Shown here in pieces: positions 1-10,064 of a stretch of 64,000 bases of DNA. The translations under genes were made by a program, and so were the position numbers. This DNA is from Streptomyces sp. NBC_00442. Its GTDB lineage: Bacteria; Actinomycetota; Actinomycetes; Streptomycetales; Streptomycetaceae. The stretch is from contig NZ_CP107918.1 in the NCBI RefSeq assembly GCF_036014195.1, forward strand, positions 1,674,001 through 1,738,000, written 5' to 3'. The notes below the pieces were generated by a model. That model made no database searches. It was given only the letters and a program-made list of their open reading frames with translations, and had not been told where the DNA came from. How positions within the stretch are numbered: position 1 is the first letter of the stretch; each line of letters opens with the position of its first letter.

Positions 1-165
1 CAAGGGACCCGAACGCCAGAAACCGCCCATACCCTGCACCCATGCGCAATGGATGCCAGGACTTGGACGGTTTCGGATCGCTCTTTGACCAGCGTTTGAC
101 CGGATCGGATTGGCCGGATCGCGTGACCTTCGGCGCGGCGCCCGGCGGAGCCGGTTCCGCAGGGG
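1..165. other. Flank downstream of ribF; no gene seen
   Basis: No credible coding sequence lies here. It is the 3' flank of ribF on the minus strand. In many Streptomyces the next gene in this direction is rpsO, so the stretch may hold an rpsO leader or promoter, but rpsO itself is outside the window. I could not pick a convincing -35/-10 pair. The bases next to the ribF stop carry short repeats of a GGTTCCGC-like word. Confidence 0.4.
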
Positions 166-1140
166 CTAGTTCCGCGGGGGCTGGTTCCGCTCCGCCTCGT
201 ACGCCTCGATCAGCTCCGTCGACCGCTTCACGTCGTTGCCGATCGCTTCGAGGAGGTCCTCGATGGAGTCGAACTTGGCCATGCCGCGCACATAGGCGAG
301 GAAGTCGACGGCGACGTGCAGTCCGTACAGGTCGAGGCCGACGCGGTCGATGGCGTACGCCTCCACCGTGCGCTCGGTGCCCTCGAACTGGGGGTTGGTG
401 CCGACCGAGATCGCGGCGGGCATCCGCTCGCCCGCCGCTGTGAGCCAGCCGGCGTAGACGCCGTCGGCGGGGATCGCGGTGTGCGGCAGGGTCTCGACGT
501 TGGCCGTCGGGTAGCCGAGTTCGCGGCCGCGCTGGGCGCCGCGCACGACGACGCCCTCGACGCGGTGCGGACGGCCGAGGATCTCGGCGGCGCCCTCGAT
601 GTCGCCCTCGGTGACCAGGCGGCGGGTCAGGGTGGAGGAGAACGGCTCGCCGCCGCCCGCCTCGCCGCGCACCCGCAGGTCGATGACCTCGACCTCGTAG
701 TCGTAGGTGCGGCCGAGTTCGGCGAGCACCTCGACGTTGCCCGCGGCCTTGTGGCCGAAGCGGAAGTTGGGACCCTCGACGACGAGCTTGGCGTGCAGCT
801 TGTCGACCAGGACCTTCACCACGAAGTCGGCGGCCGACAGCTTCGAGAACTCGCTGGTGAAGGGGAGGATGAGGATCGCGTCGACGCCGAGCCCGGCCAT
901 CAGTTCCGCGCGCCGGTGGTGCGGGGCGAGCAGCGGCGGGTGGCTGCCGGGCCGCACGACTTCACTCGGGTGCGGGTCGAAGGTGACCACGACGGACGGC
1001 ACGCCGAGCTCGCGGGCGCGCTCCACGGCCCGCCCGATGATCAGCTGGTGTCCGCGGTGCACCCCGTCGTAGGAGCCGATGGTGACGACGCTGCGTCCCC
1101 AGTCCTGGGGGATGTCCTCCAAGCCACGCCAGCGCTGCAC
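166..1140 (-). CDS. ribF: Bifunctional riboflavin kinase / FAD synthetase
   Basis: Cytosolic enzyme that phosphorylates riboflavin to FMN and adenylylates FMN to FAD. The N-terminal nucleotidyltransferase half carries GSYDGVHRGH near residues 22-31, and the C-terminal flavokinase half carries the PTAN motif near residues 211-214. The reading frame stays open to 1188, but I chose the GTG at 1140: a GAGGAG ribosome site lies about eight bases upstream and the protein then begins QRWRGLEDIP, as in homologues. The product is 324 residues, normal for the family. It sits 44 bases downstream of the protease/NTPase gene on the same strand and may be co-transcribed with it. Confidence 0.95.
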   Translation of the reverse strand: MQRWRGLEDIPQDWGRSVVTIGSYDGVHRGHQLIIGRAVERARELGVPSVVVTFDPHPSEVVRPGSHPPLLAPHHRRAELMAGLGVDAILILPFTSEFSKLSAADFVVKVLVDKLHAKLVVEGPNFRFGHKAAGNVEVLAELGRTYDYEVEVIDLRVRGEAGGGEPFSSTLTRRLVTEGDIEGAAEILGRPHRVEGVVVRGAQRGRELGYPTANVETLPHTAIPADGVYAGWLTAAGERMPAAISVGTNPQFEGTERTVEAYAIDRVGLDLYGLHVAVDFLAYVRGMAKFDSIEDLLEAIGNDVKRSTELIEAYEAERNQPPRN

Positions 1141-1184
1141 TGTGACCGCTCCTCGAACCCGTGTACGTCGTTGACCCTTACGCG

Positions 1185-4100
1185 TCATGCAGGTCTAAGA
1201 CTGCCATGCCCGGCGGCCCGGGAACGCATCGGCATGGGAGTCCCCAGCGACTCCACGGTCCGGCGGGCGTCGGGACCGACCACCGCGGCCCATTCGTGCG
1301 GAGCCTGGAACAGCCATCCGGCGACCTGCGCGGCGAACCCGGGCACCTGCTCGCACAGCTCGACAAGGCGCCGGTCGAAGCACGCCGCGCCCTCGGGCGT
1401 ACGGGCGAAGAGGAGCCCGGTGCGGTGGACGAGGTCGCGGGTGCGCGGCTCGGCCCGCCGGCCCGAGCCGCGCGCCGCGGCGCCGAGCAGGGCGTCCACG
1501 ACGGCCAGGTCCCGTGCGGCGTGGCGCTCGAAGGACAGGAGCGCGTCGAGCAGCTCGGCGCGCAGCGGGCGCGAGGCCCGCGTGCCGGGCGCGGCGAGGA
1601 CGGGGGCGAGCGCACACCGCACCTCGGGATGGCCGCTGCCGCGCAGCAGGCTGGTCACCATCGGGAACAGCACCGCGCGCGCGGCGGGGCCGTATTCGAG
1701 GCGCCGGTCCACGAAGGCCGCGACCTGCGCGGCCGCTTCGGGGTGGTGCTCGGCGTGGTCCTGGACGAGGGCGGCGGCGCGACGGGCCAGGGCCGGGGTG
1801 TCGATCTCCGCGAGCGCTCGGAGGATGTCGGCCGTCCCGGCGCCGGCGCCGCGCAGCCGCGCCTGGAGGGCGGCGAGGACGGGCTCGGGGTGGGTGGTGA
1901 GGGCGGCGGCGAGGGCCGGGGCGGTGAGCCCGGGGTCGCTCGCGGCGTAGCGGGCCAGCGCCCGGTCGAGGTGGCGGGCGCGGGTGCGCGGGTCGCGGAT
2001 CAGGAGGTCGAGGGCCGCGCCGTGCAGGGCGGCGTCCTCGTGGCGGGCGAGCAGGGCGAGGGCGGCGTAGCGCAGCAGGTCGCGGTCGGCCGCGGTGGGG
2101 GCGCGCGGGGCGACGCGCGGCCCGTGGGCGGCGGCCGCGGCACGCCGTTCGGGCCGTTCGTCGTGGGCCCAGCGGTCCACGGCGCGGCACAGCGCCGACG
2201 GCTCGTCCTCGGAGAGCTGGGCCAGGAGTTCCTCGGCGCGGACGTGTCCCGAGGCGACGAGTGCCTCGGTGAGGTCGTCGACGGCGAGCGTCCGGCGTGC
2301 GTACAGGAGGGCCTGGGCGGCACGGGCGACGGTGGGCCGCACCGGAGCCCCTGGCTCCACGGGCAGCGGTCGTTCGTCGGTGAACCAGCGGCACAACAGC
2401 GGCTGTACGGCGGTGGGGTCGCCAGCGAGCCGCCGGTCGACGGCGTCGAGGTAGCGGTCCCAGCCGGGCGCGGCCCCGGGTACGCCGTCGGCGGGCACCA
2501 GACGGCGCAGGAGGTCGAACCTCTCGGCCTCGCCGAGCCGCAGCCGCGTCCAGAACCAGGGCCCGAACTCCCCGAGCGGGCCCAGGTTCACCGGTCCGCC
2601 GTCCCGTACCGAGCGGCGGCCGATGCGGTCCGCGAGCAGCCGCAGTACCTCCTGGTAGGGCCGTACGTCGGGGACGCGCAGCAGGGCCTCGGTGAGCAGG
2701 TGCACCGCCCACCACTGCGCGTCGGCGACGCGGCCGTGCTCGGCGCCCGCCGCCGGCGACCGGTCGAGGACGTCCACCAACTCCTTGAATTTCAGGGCGA
2801 GTTGGGTGGATCCCTGCTCGCTCGCGAGCAGCAGCAGGGCTTCGAGGACGGGCCCGATGCGGTGCCGGGGCACCGGCAGGGAGCGGGCGGTGGGGGCCCG
2901 GCCCGATCCCGGCGGGGGCGGCACGTGGCCCGGCGGGACGGCACTGACGGCGGGGCGCGAGGGGAGCCGCACGGCCTGCGCGGGCTGCGGGTCGCTCCCG
3001 TCGTACCAGCGGTGCACCAGGGCGTGCAGTGCGGCGTCGAGGTCGAGGTGGGCCGCCTGCACCCAGTCGGCGAGTTCCTCGTGCGCGAACCGGTAGCCGG
3101 AGCCGGCCGGCACGAGCAGACCCTCGGTGAGCACCGCGGACGCCGACCCCGTACGCCACGGGAAGATCTCCTCGAACGACTCCCGGTCGAGCTCGCCCTG
3201 GCCGGGGCCGAGGCAGCGGCGGGCCGCCTCGTGCACCTGCCCGGCCACGCGGGCCGCCCCCCGGCGCACGCCGCTGCCGCGCACCGGGGGGCGGGCGGAC
3301 GCGGCGACGCGCACCGCGATCCGCAGGCACATCAGGTCCAGGTGGGCACGGAAGACCTCCTCCCGTTCGGGCCTGCCCTCGATGCCGCCGGGCAGCGCGG
3401 TCCGTACCTCGGCGAGCAGACGCAGCGTCAAAGGGTGCCGTCCGTCGCGCTCGGCGAGGGCGCCGGCCGGGATGCCGTAGCGCTCGCGGGCCCGCTCCGC
3501 TTCCTCGCGGCCGAGGTCGCCGATGCGTACGCAGTCCGGCAGGCGGGACTGCGGCGCCGGATGCAGGGCGCCGCGCGGGTAGTGCGCGCCGGCCTGCTCC
3601 CAGTGCTCGGGCCGGCAGGCGACGATCATGCGCGCTCCGGCGGCGCCGAGCCAGTCGGCGGTCGCGGCGCTCCAGTCGTCGAGGCGGTGGGCCAGCACGG
3701 GCGGCATCTCCTCCGGCCCGTCGAGCAGGACGAGCAGCGGCCGGCGGGCGTCGAGGGCGAGCCGCGCCACCCGGTCCGGTGTGGCCGCTCCCTCACCGGG
3801 CGCCGTGGGGGCGGCGACGATCCGCGCCGCCTGCGTCAGGGCGCGTGCGACGGCGTCGGCCACCGAGGTGTCGTCGGCGCGCAGGTCCGCGCCGCGCAGC
3901 CACAGCGTCGGCGCGGGCTCGGCGCCGCGGGCCCTGCGCGCGGCGAACGCGGCCAGTTCGGTGGTGCGGCCGGTGCCGGGGTCACCGACGAGGCCGAGTA
4001 CCAGGGCCTCGCCCGCGCAGAACGCGGCGAACTCCGCAAGCGTGGCGGGCCGTTCCACGGGGTCCTGCCACACGCTGGGGCCGCCGACGGATCCCACGGA

Positions 4101-4766
4101 GGTGGCGGTGAGCTGGAGCGCTCCGGCGAGGTTCAGATCGGTGCCGTAGGCGGGCACGGTGGCGGCGTTGCGCGCCAGCAGTTCGGCGAGCGGCCCGTGC
4201 GCCGCGCGCAGCGGCACCGCGAAGCCGGAGGCCGGGTGGGATGCGTGCAGCGCGGTCCCCACCACCCCGACGACGGCTCCGGTCACGGGGTCGACGACGG
4301 GCCCCCCGCTGGCCTCGCCGCCGAGCCGCATGGCCTCGCTGCCGGCCGTGCCGATCGCCAACTCCAGTACGCCGTCCAGGAGATGGAAGCGGTCGGTGGC
4401 GGTGTAGGTGACGGCCGATGCGCCGAGGACGCGTGCCTCGCGCCAGCCGTGGGCGGCGACCCGCACATAGGTTCCCGCGCCGGTCCCGGCCCGCGAGGAG
4501 ATGGGCAGCGGCCGCAGCCCGAGCCCGTCGGTGCGCACGAGGGCGAGGCCGGCGCCGGGCAGCGGGGTGAGGTCGTCGGCCTCGGCGAGCCAGGTCCGCT
4601 CGCCGGGCGCGTGGAGGACGACCCTGCTCAGTCCGTCGACGGCTTCGTGGCTGGTGACGACGGTCCCCCGGTCGTCGGCGACGAATCCCGTTCCCCGGGT
4701 TCTTCCGGCCAGGTCACAGATCCTTACGAGCGTCTGCGCGCCCTCGCCGTCAGCCCCGCGTCCCAT
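1185..4766 (-). CDS. Trypsin-like domain / P-loop NTPase / helical-repeat protein
   Basis: A 1193-residue multidomain protein of unknown role. Residues 1-190 look like a chymotrypsin/HtrA-type fold: VVTSHEAVDG places a His at 40 and GEASGGPVVD a Ser at 153. The strand that normally supplies the catalytic Asp reads GAGLALV, with Gly at 73, so the triad looks incomplete. Residues 255-400 form an NTPase: Walker A GDPGTGRTT (261-269, Arg in place of the usual Lys), Walker B LLVLLDG (344-350), then RMIVACRPEHW. The last 600 residues are Ala/Leu/Arg-rich helical repeats resembling HEAT or armadillo arrays. I see no signal peptide or membrane segment, so it is probably cytosolic. The order protease-NTPase-repeats resembles STAND signalling proteins. 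The setting among housekeeping genes suggests a conserved actinomycete protein rather than a recent acquisition. Confidence 0.8.
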   Translation of the reverse strand: MGRGADGEGAQTLVRICDLAGRTRGTGFVADDRGTVVTSHEAVDGLSRVVLHAPGERTWLAEADDLTPLPGAGLALVRTDGLGLRPLPISSRAGTGAGTYVRVAAHGWREARVLGASAVTYTATDRFHLLDGVLELAIGTAGSEAMRLGGEASGGPVVDPVTGAVVGVVGTALHASHPASGFAVPLRAAHGPLAELLARNAATVPAYGTDLNLAGALQLTATSVGSVGGPSVWQDPVERPATLAEFAAFCAGEALVLGLVGDPGTGRTTELAAFAARRARGAEPAPTLWLRGADLRADDTSVADAVARALTQAARIVAAPTAPGEGAATPDRVARLALDARRPLLVLLDGPEEMPPVLAHRLDDWSAATADWLGAAGARMIVACRPEHWEQAGAHYPRGALHPAPQSRLPDCVRIGDLGREEAERARERYGIPAGALAERDGRHPLTLRLLAEVRTALPGGIEGRPEREEVFRAHLDLMCLRIAVRVAASARPPVRGSGVRRGAARVAGQVHEAARRCLGPGQGELDRESFEEIFPWRTGSASAVLTEGLLVPAGSGYRFAHEELADWVQAAHLDLDAALHALVHRWYDGSDPQPAQAVRLPSRPAVSAVPPGHVPPPPGSGRAPTARSLPVPRHRIGPVLEALLLLASEQGSTQLALKFKELVDVLDRSPAAGAEHGRVADAQWWAVHLLTEALLRVPDVRPYQEVLRLLADRIGRRSVRDGGPVNLGPLGEFGPWFWTRLRLGEAERFDLLRRLVPADGVPGAAPGWDRYLDAVDRRLAGDPTAVQPLLCRWFTDERPLPVEPGAPVRPTVARAAQALLYARRTLAVDDLTEALVASGHVRAEELLAQLSEDEPSALCRAVDRWAHDERPERRAAAAAHGPRVAPRAPTAADRDLLRYAALALLARHEDAALHGAALDLLIRDPRTRARHLDRALARYAASDPGLTAPALAAALTTHPEPVLAALQARLRGAGAGTADILRALAEIDTPALARRAAALVQDHAEHHPEAAAQVAAFVDRRLEYGPAARAVLFPMVTSLLRGSGHPEVRCALAPVLAAPGTRASRPLRAELLDALLSFERHAARDLAVVDALLGAAARGSGRRAEPRTRDLVHRTGLLFARTPEGAACFDRRLVELCEQVPGFAAQVAGWLFQAPHEWAAVVGPDARRTVESLGTPMPMRSRAAGHGSLRPA

Positions 4767-4910
4767 GTCCGAAACGGTAGTTCTGGGGTGATCCGCCCGA
4801 GAAGGACTCCCGGGGAAAGCGCCCCCCTGTGCCCCCGTGATTCACTCCGAGCGCCCGCTCGAAGGGGTGAATTGCCCAGGTCCGGCGGATAGACCCCTTG
4901 CGAGGGGGAT

Positions 4911-4939
4911 CGTGGAGCGGGCCGGCCGCCCGCTCCACG
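4911..4939 (-). terminator. Terminator hairpin after truB
   Basis: A perfect 12-base stem (4911-4922 with 4928-4939) and a five-base loop lie nine bases beyond the truB stop. There is no clear U tract, as is common for Streptomyces terminators. It separates the rimP-to-truB operon from the protease/NTPase gene. Confidence 0.65.
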
Positions 4940-4948
4940 GTGGGCCGC

Positions 4949-5854
4949 TCAGCCGAAGACGGCGAGGCTCTTGGCCTTGCCCTTCTGGTTCTCGACCAGC
5001 GCGAGGAACGCGCCCCCGGGTCCGAACACGCCGACCGGCTTGCCCGTCTCGTACTCGTCGGGCATCTCCAGGCGTACGCCGTTGAGCAGCAGCCCGCCGC
5101 GGCGCTGGTCCACGTCCCAGCGCGCGAAGGCGGCGGCCGCGGCTTCGGCGACCGGCATCACGGTGAGGGATTCCTGGAGCTGGTCCAGGGTGCGGGCGGC
5201 GTCGATGCCGTAGGGGCCGACGCGGGTGCGGCGCAGCGCGGTGAGGTGGCCGCCGACGCCGAGCGCGGCCCCGAGGTCGCGGGCGAGCGCGCGGATGTAG
5301 GTGCCGGAGGAGCAGACGACCGAGACGACCAGGTCGACGACGGGCGTGCCGTCCTCGGCGACGGCCTCGCGGACGTCGTAGACACGGAAGGAGGACACGG
5401 TCACCGGGCGGGCCGGGATCTCGAACTCCTCGCCGCCGCGCACCCTCGCGTAGGACCGCTTGCCGTCGATCTTGATGGCGGAGACCTTCGACGGCACCTG
5501 CATGATGGCGCCGGTCAGCTCCGCGACGCCCGCGTCGATGCCCTCGCGGGTCACCTTGGAGGCGTCGGTGGAGGAGGTGATCTCGCCCTCGGCGTCGTCG
5601 GTGACGGTGTCCTGGCCGAGCCGGATCGTACCGAGGTACTCCTTCTCCGTCAGGGCGAGGTGGCCGAGGAGCTTGGTGGCTCGCTCCACGCCCAGGACGA
5701 GCACCCCGGTCGCCATCGGGTCGAGGGTGCCCGCGTGGCCGACACGGCGGGTCTTGGCGATGCCGCGCATCTTGGCCACGACGTCGTGCGAAGTGAAGCC
5801 CGACGGCTTGTCGACAATGACAAGGCCGTCGGGCGTCTTTGCTGCGGTGCTCAT
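4949..5854 (-). CDS. truB: tRNA pseudouridine(55) synthase
   Basis: Converts uridine 55 in the T-loop of tRNAs to pseudouridine. The protein is 301 residues, beginning MSTAAKTPDGLVIVDKPSGF. The catalytic Asp lies in HAGTLDPMATG (about residue 45). Other family blocks include RSYARVRGGEEFE and the strand CSSGTYIRALARDLG. The ATG start overlaps the rbfA stop by four bases, which suggests translational coupling. It is the last gene of the rimP-nusA-ylxR-infB-rbfA-truB block and is followed directly by a hairpin terminator. Confidence 0.97.
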   Translation of the reverse strand: MSTAAKTPDGLVIVDKPSGFTSHDVVAKMRGIAKTRRVGHAGTLDPMATGVLVLGVERATKLLGHLALTEKEYLGTIRLGQDTVTDDAEGEITSSTDASKVTREGIDAGVAELTGAIMQVPSKVSAIKIDGKRSYARVRGGEEFEIPARPVTVSSFRVYDVREAVAEDGTPVVDLVVSVVCSSGTYIRALARDLGAALGVGGHLTALRRTRVGPYGIDAARTLDQLQESLTVMPVAEAAAAAFARWDVDQRRGGLLLNGVRLEMPDEYETGKPVGVFGPGGAFLALVENQKGKAKSLAVFG

Positions 5855-6294
5855 TCGGTGGCGTCGTCCTCGTCGCCGGGCTTCTTGTACGGGTCGGCGT
5901 CGCCGGCGAACTTGGCGTCCGAGGACACCTCGCGCACCGCGGCGTCGGAGGCCCGCGCCTTGTCGAGGAGGTCCTCGATGGTCCGGGCGTTGTCGGGGAG
6001 CGCGTCCGCGATGAACGTCAGGGTGGGGGTGAACTTGGTGCCGGCGGCGGCACCGACCGCGGAGCGCAGGATGCCCTTGGCGCTCTCCAGGCCGGCCGCG
6101 GCGGCGGCCCGGTCCTCGTCGTCCCCGTACACCGTGTAGAAGACCGTGGCCTCCCGCAGGTCGCCGGTGACCCGGGTGTCCGTGATGGTGACGTGTGTTC
6201 CGAGGCGCGGGTCCTTGACGCCACGCAGCAGCTTCTCGGCCACCACCTCTCGGATGAGGTCCGCCAGCTTCTTCGCCCGCGCGTTGTCGGCCAC
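5851..6294 (-). CDS. rbfA: 30S ribosome-binding factor A
   Basis: A 147-residue KH-fold protein that binds the pre-30S subunit and assists 16S rRNA 5'-end maturation. The N-terminus (ARAKKLADLIREVVAEKL), the block VTITDTRVTGDLREATVFYTV and the helix LDKARASD match RbfA. The C-terminus is an acidic, charged tail. Translation starts at GTG 6294 behind AAGGA. It begins 34 bases after the DUF503 gene and its end overlaps truB. Confidence 0.96.
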   Translation of the reverse strand: MADNARAKKLADLIREVVAEKLLRGVKDPRLGTHVTITDTRVTGDLREATVFYTVYGDDEDRAAAAAGLESAKGILRSAVGAAAGTKFTPTLTFIADALPDNARTIEDLLDKARASDAAVREVSSDAKFAGDADPYKKPGDEDDATE

Positions 6295-6327
6295 TGGTCC
6301 TTCTCCTTCTCAAGCCTTGCTCGGTGT

Positions 6328-6621
6328 TCAGTCTTCGTCGCCGTGGAGCCTGCGTCTCACCGAGAGCAGCTCCACCTCGGGCCGGCCGGCCACAAGCCGC
6401 TCGCACCGGTCGAGTACCTCTGTCAGGTGCCCCGTGTCCCCGGACACCACCGCCAGGCCGATCTCGGCCCTGCGGTGCAGGTCCTGGTCACCCACCTCCG
6501 CCACGCTCACCGCGTACTTGCGCTGGAGCTCGGCCACGATGGGCCGGACGACGGAGCGTTTCTCCTTCAGCGACCGTACGTCGCCGAGGAGCAGATCGAA
6601 GGACAGCGTCCCCACGTACAT
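6328..6621 (-). CDS. DUF503 (YlxP-like) protein
   Basis: A 97-residue protein beginning MYVGTLSFDLLLGDVRSLKEKRS, the hallmark opening of the DUF503/YlxP family that travels with infB and rbfA in Gram-positive bacteria. The frame is open further upstream, but the ATG at 6621 aligns with the family. The biochemical role is unsettled; a link to ribosome assembly is assumed from gene order. It lies between infB and rbfA. Confidence 0.88.
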   Translation of the reverse strand: MYVGTLSFDLLLGDVRSLKEKRSVVRPIVAELQRKYAVSVAEVGDQDLHRRAEIGLAVVSGDTGHLTEVLDRCERLVAGRPEVELLSVRRRLHGDED

Positions 6622-6704
6622 GGATGTCCGGATGTCCCGCCGGTACGGGTTAGAGGACCCCGCCAAAGACTTGGCAGGGACATCAGAACCGTACCGGAAC
6701 GGCC

Positions 6705-6745
6705 GGGGCCGATCGACGGAAATATTCTTCCCGCCGATCGGCCCC
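6705..6745 (-). terminator. Hairpin between infB and the DUF503 gene
   Basis: An 11-base perfect inverted repeat (6705-6715 with 6735-6745) encloses an A/T-containing loop of 19 bases in the 154-base gap after infB. It could be a partial terminator that lowers expression of the DUF503-rbfA-truB part, or an RNA processing or stabilising element. Confidence 0.45.
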
Positions 6746-6775
6746 GACTGCTGAGGTACGGGTCAGCCTCGCGGA

Positions 6776-9700
6776 CTAGCCGCGCGGCTTCTCGCGCATC
6801 TCGTACGTCGCGATGACGTCGTCGATCTTGATGTCGTTGAAGTTTCCGAGGTTGATACCGCCCTCGAAGCCTTCGCGGATCTCGGTGACGTCGTCCTTGA
6901 AGCGACGGAGGCCGGAGATGTTGAGGTTCTCCGCGATGACCTTGCCGTCGCGCAGCAGGCGCGCCTTGGTGTTGCGCTTGACCTCGCCCGACCGGACCAG
7001 GACACCGGCGATGTTGCCCAGCTTGGACGAGCGGAAGATCTCGCGGATCTCCGCCGTGCCGAGCTCGACCTCTTCGTACTCCGGCTTGAGCATGCCCTTG
7101 AGGGCCGCTTCGATCTCTTCGATCGCCTGGTAGATGACCGAGTAGTACCGGACGTCGACGCCTTCGCGGTCCGCCATCTGGGCCGCGCGGCCCGCTGCGC
7201 GGACGTTGAAGCCGATGACGATCGCGTCGGAGCCGGTCGCCAGGTTGATGTCGGACTCGGTGACCGCACCCACACCGCGGTGCAGGACGCGGATGTCGAC
7301 CTCGTCGCCGACGTCGAGCTGGAGCAGCGAGGACTCGAGGGCCTCCACCGAACCGGACGCGTCGCCCTTGATGATGAGGTTGAGTTCCTGCACCAGACCG
7401 GCCTTGAGGGCCTCGTCCAGGTTCTCCAGGGAGAACCGCACACCCTTGCGGGCGAAGCGGACGTTGCGCTCACGGGCGGCACGCTTCTCGGCGATCTGAC
7501 GGGCCGTACGGTCCTCGTCGACGACCAGGAAGTTGTCGCCGGCGCCCGGGACGTTGGTGAGACCGAGGACGAGGACCGGGGTCGAGGGACCCGCCTCTTC
7601 CACGTTCTCGCCCTTGTCGTCGAGCATGGCGCGCACACGGCCGTAGGCGTCGCCCACGACCATCGTGTCGCCGACGCGCAGCGTGCCTCGCTGGACCAGG
7701 ACGGTCGCGACGGCGCCGCGGCCCTTGTCCAGGTGGGACTCGATCGCGATGCCCTGCGCGTCCTGCTCCGGGTTGGCCCGCAGGTCGAGCGAGGCGTCGG
7801 CGGTGAGGACGACGGCCTCCAGGAGGGACTCGATGTTGAGGCCCTGCTTGGCGGAGATGTCGACGAACATCGTGTCGCCGCCGTACTCCTCGGCCACCAG
7901 ACCGAACTCGGTGAGCTGACCGCGCACCTTGGTCGGGTCCGCGCCCTCGACGTCGATCTTGTTGACCGCGACCACGATCGGCACGTCGGCCGCCTTGGCG
8001 TGGTTCAGCGCCTCGATCGTCTGGGGCATCACACCGTCGTTCGCCGCCACCACGAGGATCGCGATGTCGGTGGACTTGGCACCACGGGCACGCATGGCGG
8101 TGAACGCCTCGTGACCCGGGGTGTCGATGAAGGTGATCTTGCGGTCTTCACCGTTGACCTCGGTGGCGACCTGGTACGCACCGATGTGCTGCGTGATGCC
8201 GCCGGCCTCGCCCGCAACGACGTTCGTCTTGCGGATCGCGTCCAGAAGGCGGGTCTTACCGTGGTCGACGTGACCCATGACGGTCACGACCGGCGGACGC
8301 GCGACGAGGAGTTCCTCGCCACCCTCGTCCTCACCGAACTCGATGTCGAAGGACTCGAGCAGCTCGCGGTCCTCCTCCTCGGGGCTGACGATCTCCAGGA
8401 CGAAGTTCATCTCGTCCGCGAGCAGCTTCAGCGTCTCGTCGGAGACGGACTGCGTGGCGGTGACCATCTCGCCGAGGTTCATCATCACGCCGACGAGCGA
8501 CGCCGGGTTGGCGCCGATCTTCTCGGCGAAGTCGGTCAGCGAGGCACCGCGCGACAGGCGGACGGACTGTCCGTTGCCGCGAGGCAGCATGACGCCGCCC
8601 ACCGACGGGGCCTGCATGGCCTCGTACTCCTGGCGCCTCTGGCGCTTCGACTTGCGGCCACGACGGGCGGGCCCGCCGGGACGGCCGAAGGCACCCTGCG
8701 TGCCACCACGGGCACCGGGGCCACCGGGACGGCCCTGGAATCCGGGACGACCGCCGAAGCCGCCGCCACCACCGGGAGCGCCGCCACCCGGACGGGGGCC
8801 GCCGAAGCCGCCGCCACCACCGGGACGACCGCCGCCACCGGGACCGGCCGGACGGCCGGCGAAGCCGCCGCCGCCACCGGGACGACCGGCGCCGCCACCC
8901 GGACGGCCACCGGGGCCACCGGGACCACGGCCACCGGGGCCGCCGCCGGGACGCGGGGAGGCCGCGGGACGCTGCGGCATCATGCCGGGGTTGGGACGGT
9001 TGCCGCCGGGGGCACCGCCACCGGGACGCGGAGCGCCGCCCTGCGGACGGGGCATGCCGCCCGGACTCGGACGGGCGCCGCCCTGACCCTGCGGACGCGG
9101 AGCGCCGCCGGGGCCGCCCTGGGGACGCGGGGCGCCACCGGGGGCACCGGCACCGCCGGGACGCGGGGCGCCACCGCCGGGACGGGGCGCCTGCGGGCGC
9201 GCCATTCCGGTGGAGCCACCCGAGGTGAACGGGTTGTTGCCGGGACGCGGACCGGCCGGACGGGCACCGCCCGGACGGGGAGCGCCCTGACCCGCGGGGC
9301 GGGCCGGACGGTCGCCGCCACGGCCACCGTCGCGCTGGCCGCCGTCACGCTGACCGCCGGCCGGAGCCGGACGGGACGCGGCGGGACGCGGGCCGGGGGT
9401 GGCACCGGCGGGACGCGGGGCCTGGGAGGGCGCCGCGGGCTGGGCCGGAGCCGGAGCCGAGAACTCGGCGGCGGGCACCGGGGTGACCGGGGCCGGCTTG
9501 GCCGGGGCGGGCTTCGGACCCGGGCGGGGGCCCGAGGCGGCCGGAGCCGGAGAAGAGGGGGTGCTGCTCGCCGGGGCGGCCGGGGCCGCCGGGCTGACCG
9601 GCGCGGCCGGGGCCGCAGGCGCGGCGGGGGCCGGCTTGGGGGCCGGGGCGCCGGGCTTCGGGGCAGCGGGACGTGCCGCGGCGGGCGCCGCGGGCTTTGC

Positions 9701-9916
9701 AGGCGCGGCCTTGCGGGGCGCGCCGGGCTTCGCAGCGGACTTGCCGGCGTTGCCGCCGGGCCCCTGCAGTGCGTCAGTCAACTTGCGTACAACCGGCGCC
9801 TCGATCGTCGAGGACGCCGAACGGACGAATTCACCGAGTTCTTGGAGCTTGGCCATGACGACCTTGCTCTCCACCCCGAACTCCTTGGCGAGTTCGTATA
9901 CCCGGACCTTAGCCAC
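6776..9916 (-). CDS. infB: Translation initiation factor IF-2
   Basis: GTPase that brings initiator fMet-tRNA to the 30S subunit and promotes subunit joining. The 1046-residue protein opens with the IF2 N-terminal domain ([18 protein letters not shown]). A long Pro/Ala/Gly-rich, then Gly/Arg-rich, low-complexity region fills roughly residues 50-430. The GTPase core follows: G1 GHVDHGKT near residue 550, G3 DTPGHEAF, G4 NKID. Domains II to IV complete the protein. The GTG start at 9916 has AAAAGGAG upstream. The extended linker is longer than in Escherichia coli but usual in actinobacteria. Confidence 0.98.
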   Translation of the reverse strand: MAKVRVYELAKEFGVESKVVMAKLQELGEFVRSASSTIEAPVVRKLTDALQGPGGNAGKSAAKPGAPRKAAPAKPAAPAAARPAAPKPGAPAPKPAPAAPAAPAAPVSPAAPAAPASSTPSSPAPAASGPRPGPKPAPAKPAPVTPVPAAEFSAPAPAQPAAPSQAPRPAGATPGPRPAASRPAPAGGQRDGGQRDGGRGGDRPARPAGQGAPRPGGARPAGPRPGNNPFTSGGSTGMARPQAPRPGGGAPRPGGAGAPGGAPRPQGGPGGAPRPQGQGGARPSPGGMPRPQGGAPRPGGGAPGGNRPNPGMMPQRPAASPRPGGGPGGRGPGGPGGRPGGGAGRPGGGGGFAGRPAGPGGGGRPGGGGGFGGPRPGGGAPGGGGGFGGRPGFQGRPGGPGARGGTQGAFGRPGGPARRGRKSKRQRRQEYEAMQAPSVGGVMLPRGNGQSVRLSRGASLTDFAEKIGANPASLVGVMMNLGEMVTATQSVSDETLKLLADEMNFVLEIVSPEEEDRELLESFDIEFGEDEGGEELLVARPPVVTVMGHVDHGKTRLLDAIRKTNVVAGEAGGITQHIGAYQVATEVNGEDRKITFIDTPGHEAFTAMRARGAKSTDIAILVVAANDGVMPQTIEALNHAKAADVPIVVAVNKIDVEGADPTKVRGQLTEFGLVAEEYGGDTMFVDISAKQGLNIESLLEAVVLTADASLDLRANPEQDAQGIAIESHLDKGRGAVATVLVQRGTLRVGDTMVVGDAYGRVRAMLDDKGENVEEAGPSTPVLVLGLTNVPGAGDNFLVVDEDRTARQIAEKRAARERNVRFARKGVRFSLENLDEALKAGLVQELNLIIKGDASGSVEALESSLLQLDVGDEVDIRVLHRGVGAVTESDINLATGSDAIVIGFNVRAAGRAAQMADREGVDVRYYSVIYQAIEEIEAALKGMLKPEYEEVELGTAEIREIFRSSKLGNIAGVLVRSGEVKRNTKARLLRDGKVIAENLNISGLRRFKDDVTEIREGFEGGINLGNFNDIKIDDVIATYEMREKPRG

Positions 9917-10064
9917 TTCGCTCCTTTTAGGTCCGGGTTACCGCCGGACCGTCGCTACTTCATGGGCGTACTCATCGCGTACTCATCGAGTGCTCATCGC
10001 AATCTCGACCTACTTCCAACTCGCGAGGTACCTGACCGCACGGGATTCCGTGCCGTACTTCTTC

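Noticed and set aside
1161..4892. A 1243-residue open frame on the plus strand opposite the protease/NTPase gene
   Set aside because: It is the antisense shadow of a GC-rich gene: no domains, extreme Gly/Val/Arg bias, and the minus-strand protein has clear motifs.
8640..9780. Repetitive GC-rich DNA as an intergenic repeat
   Set aside because: It is the coding sequence of the Gly/Pro/Ala-rich linker of IF-2, in frame with the rest of the protein.
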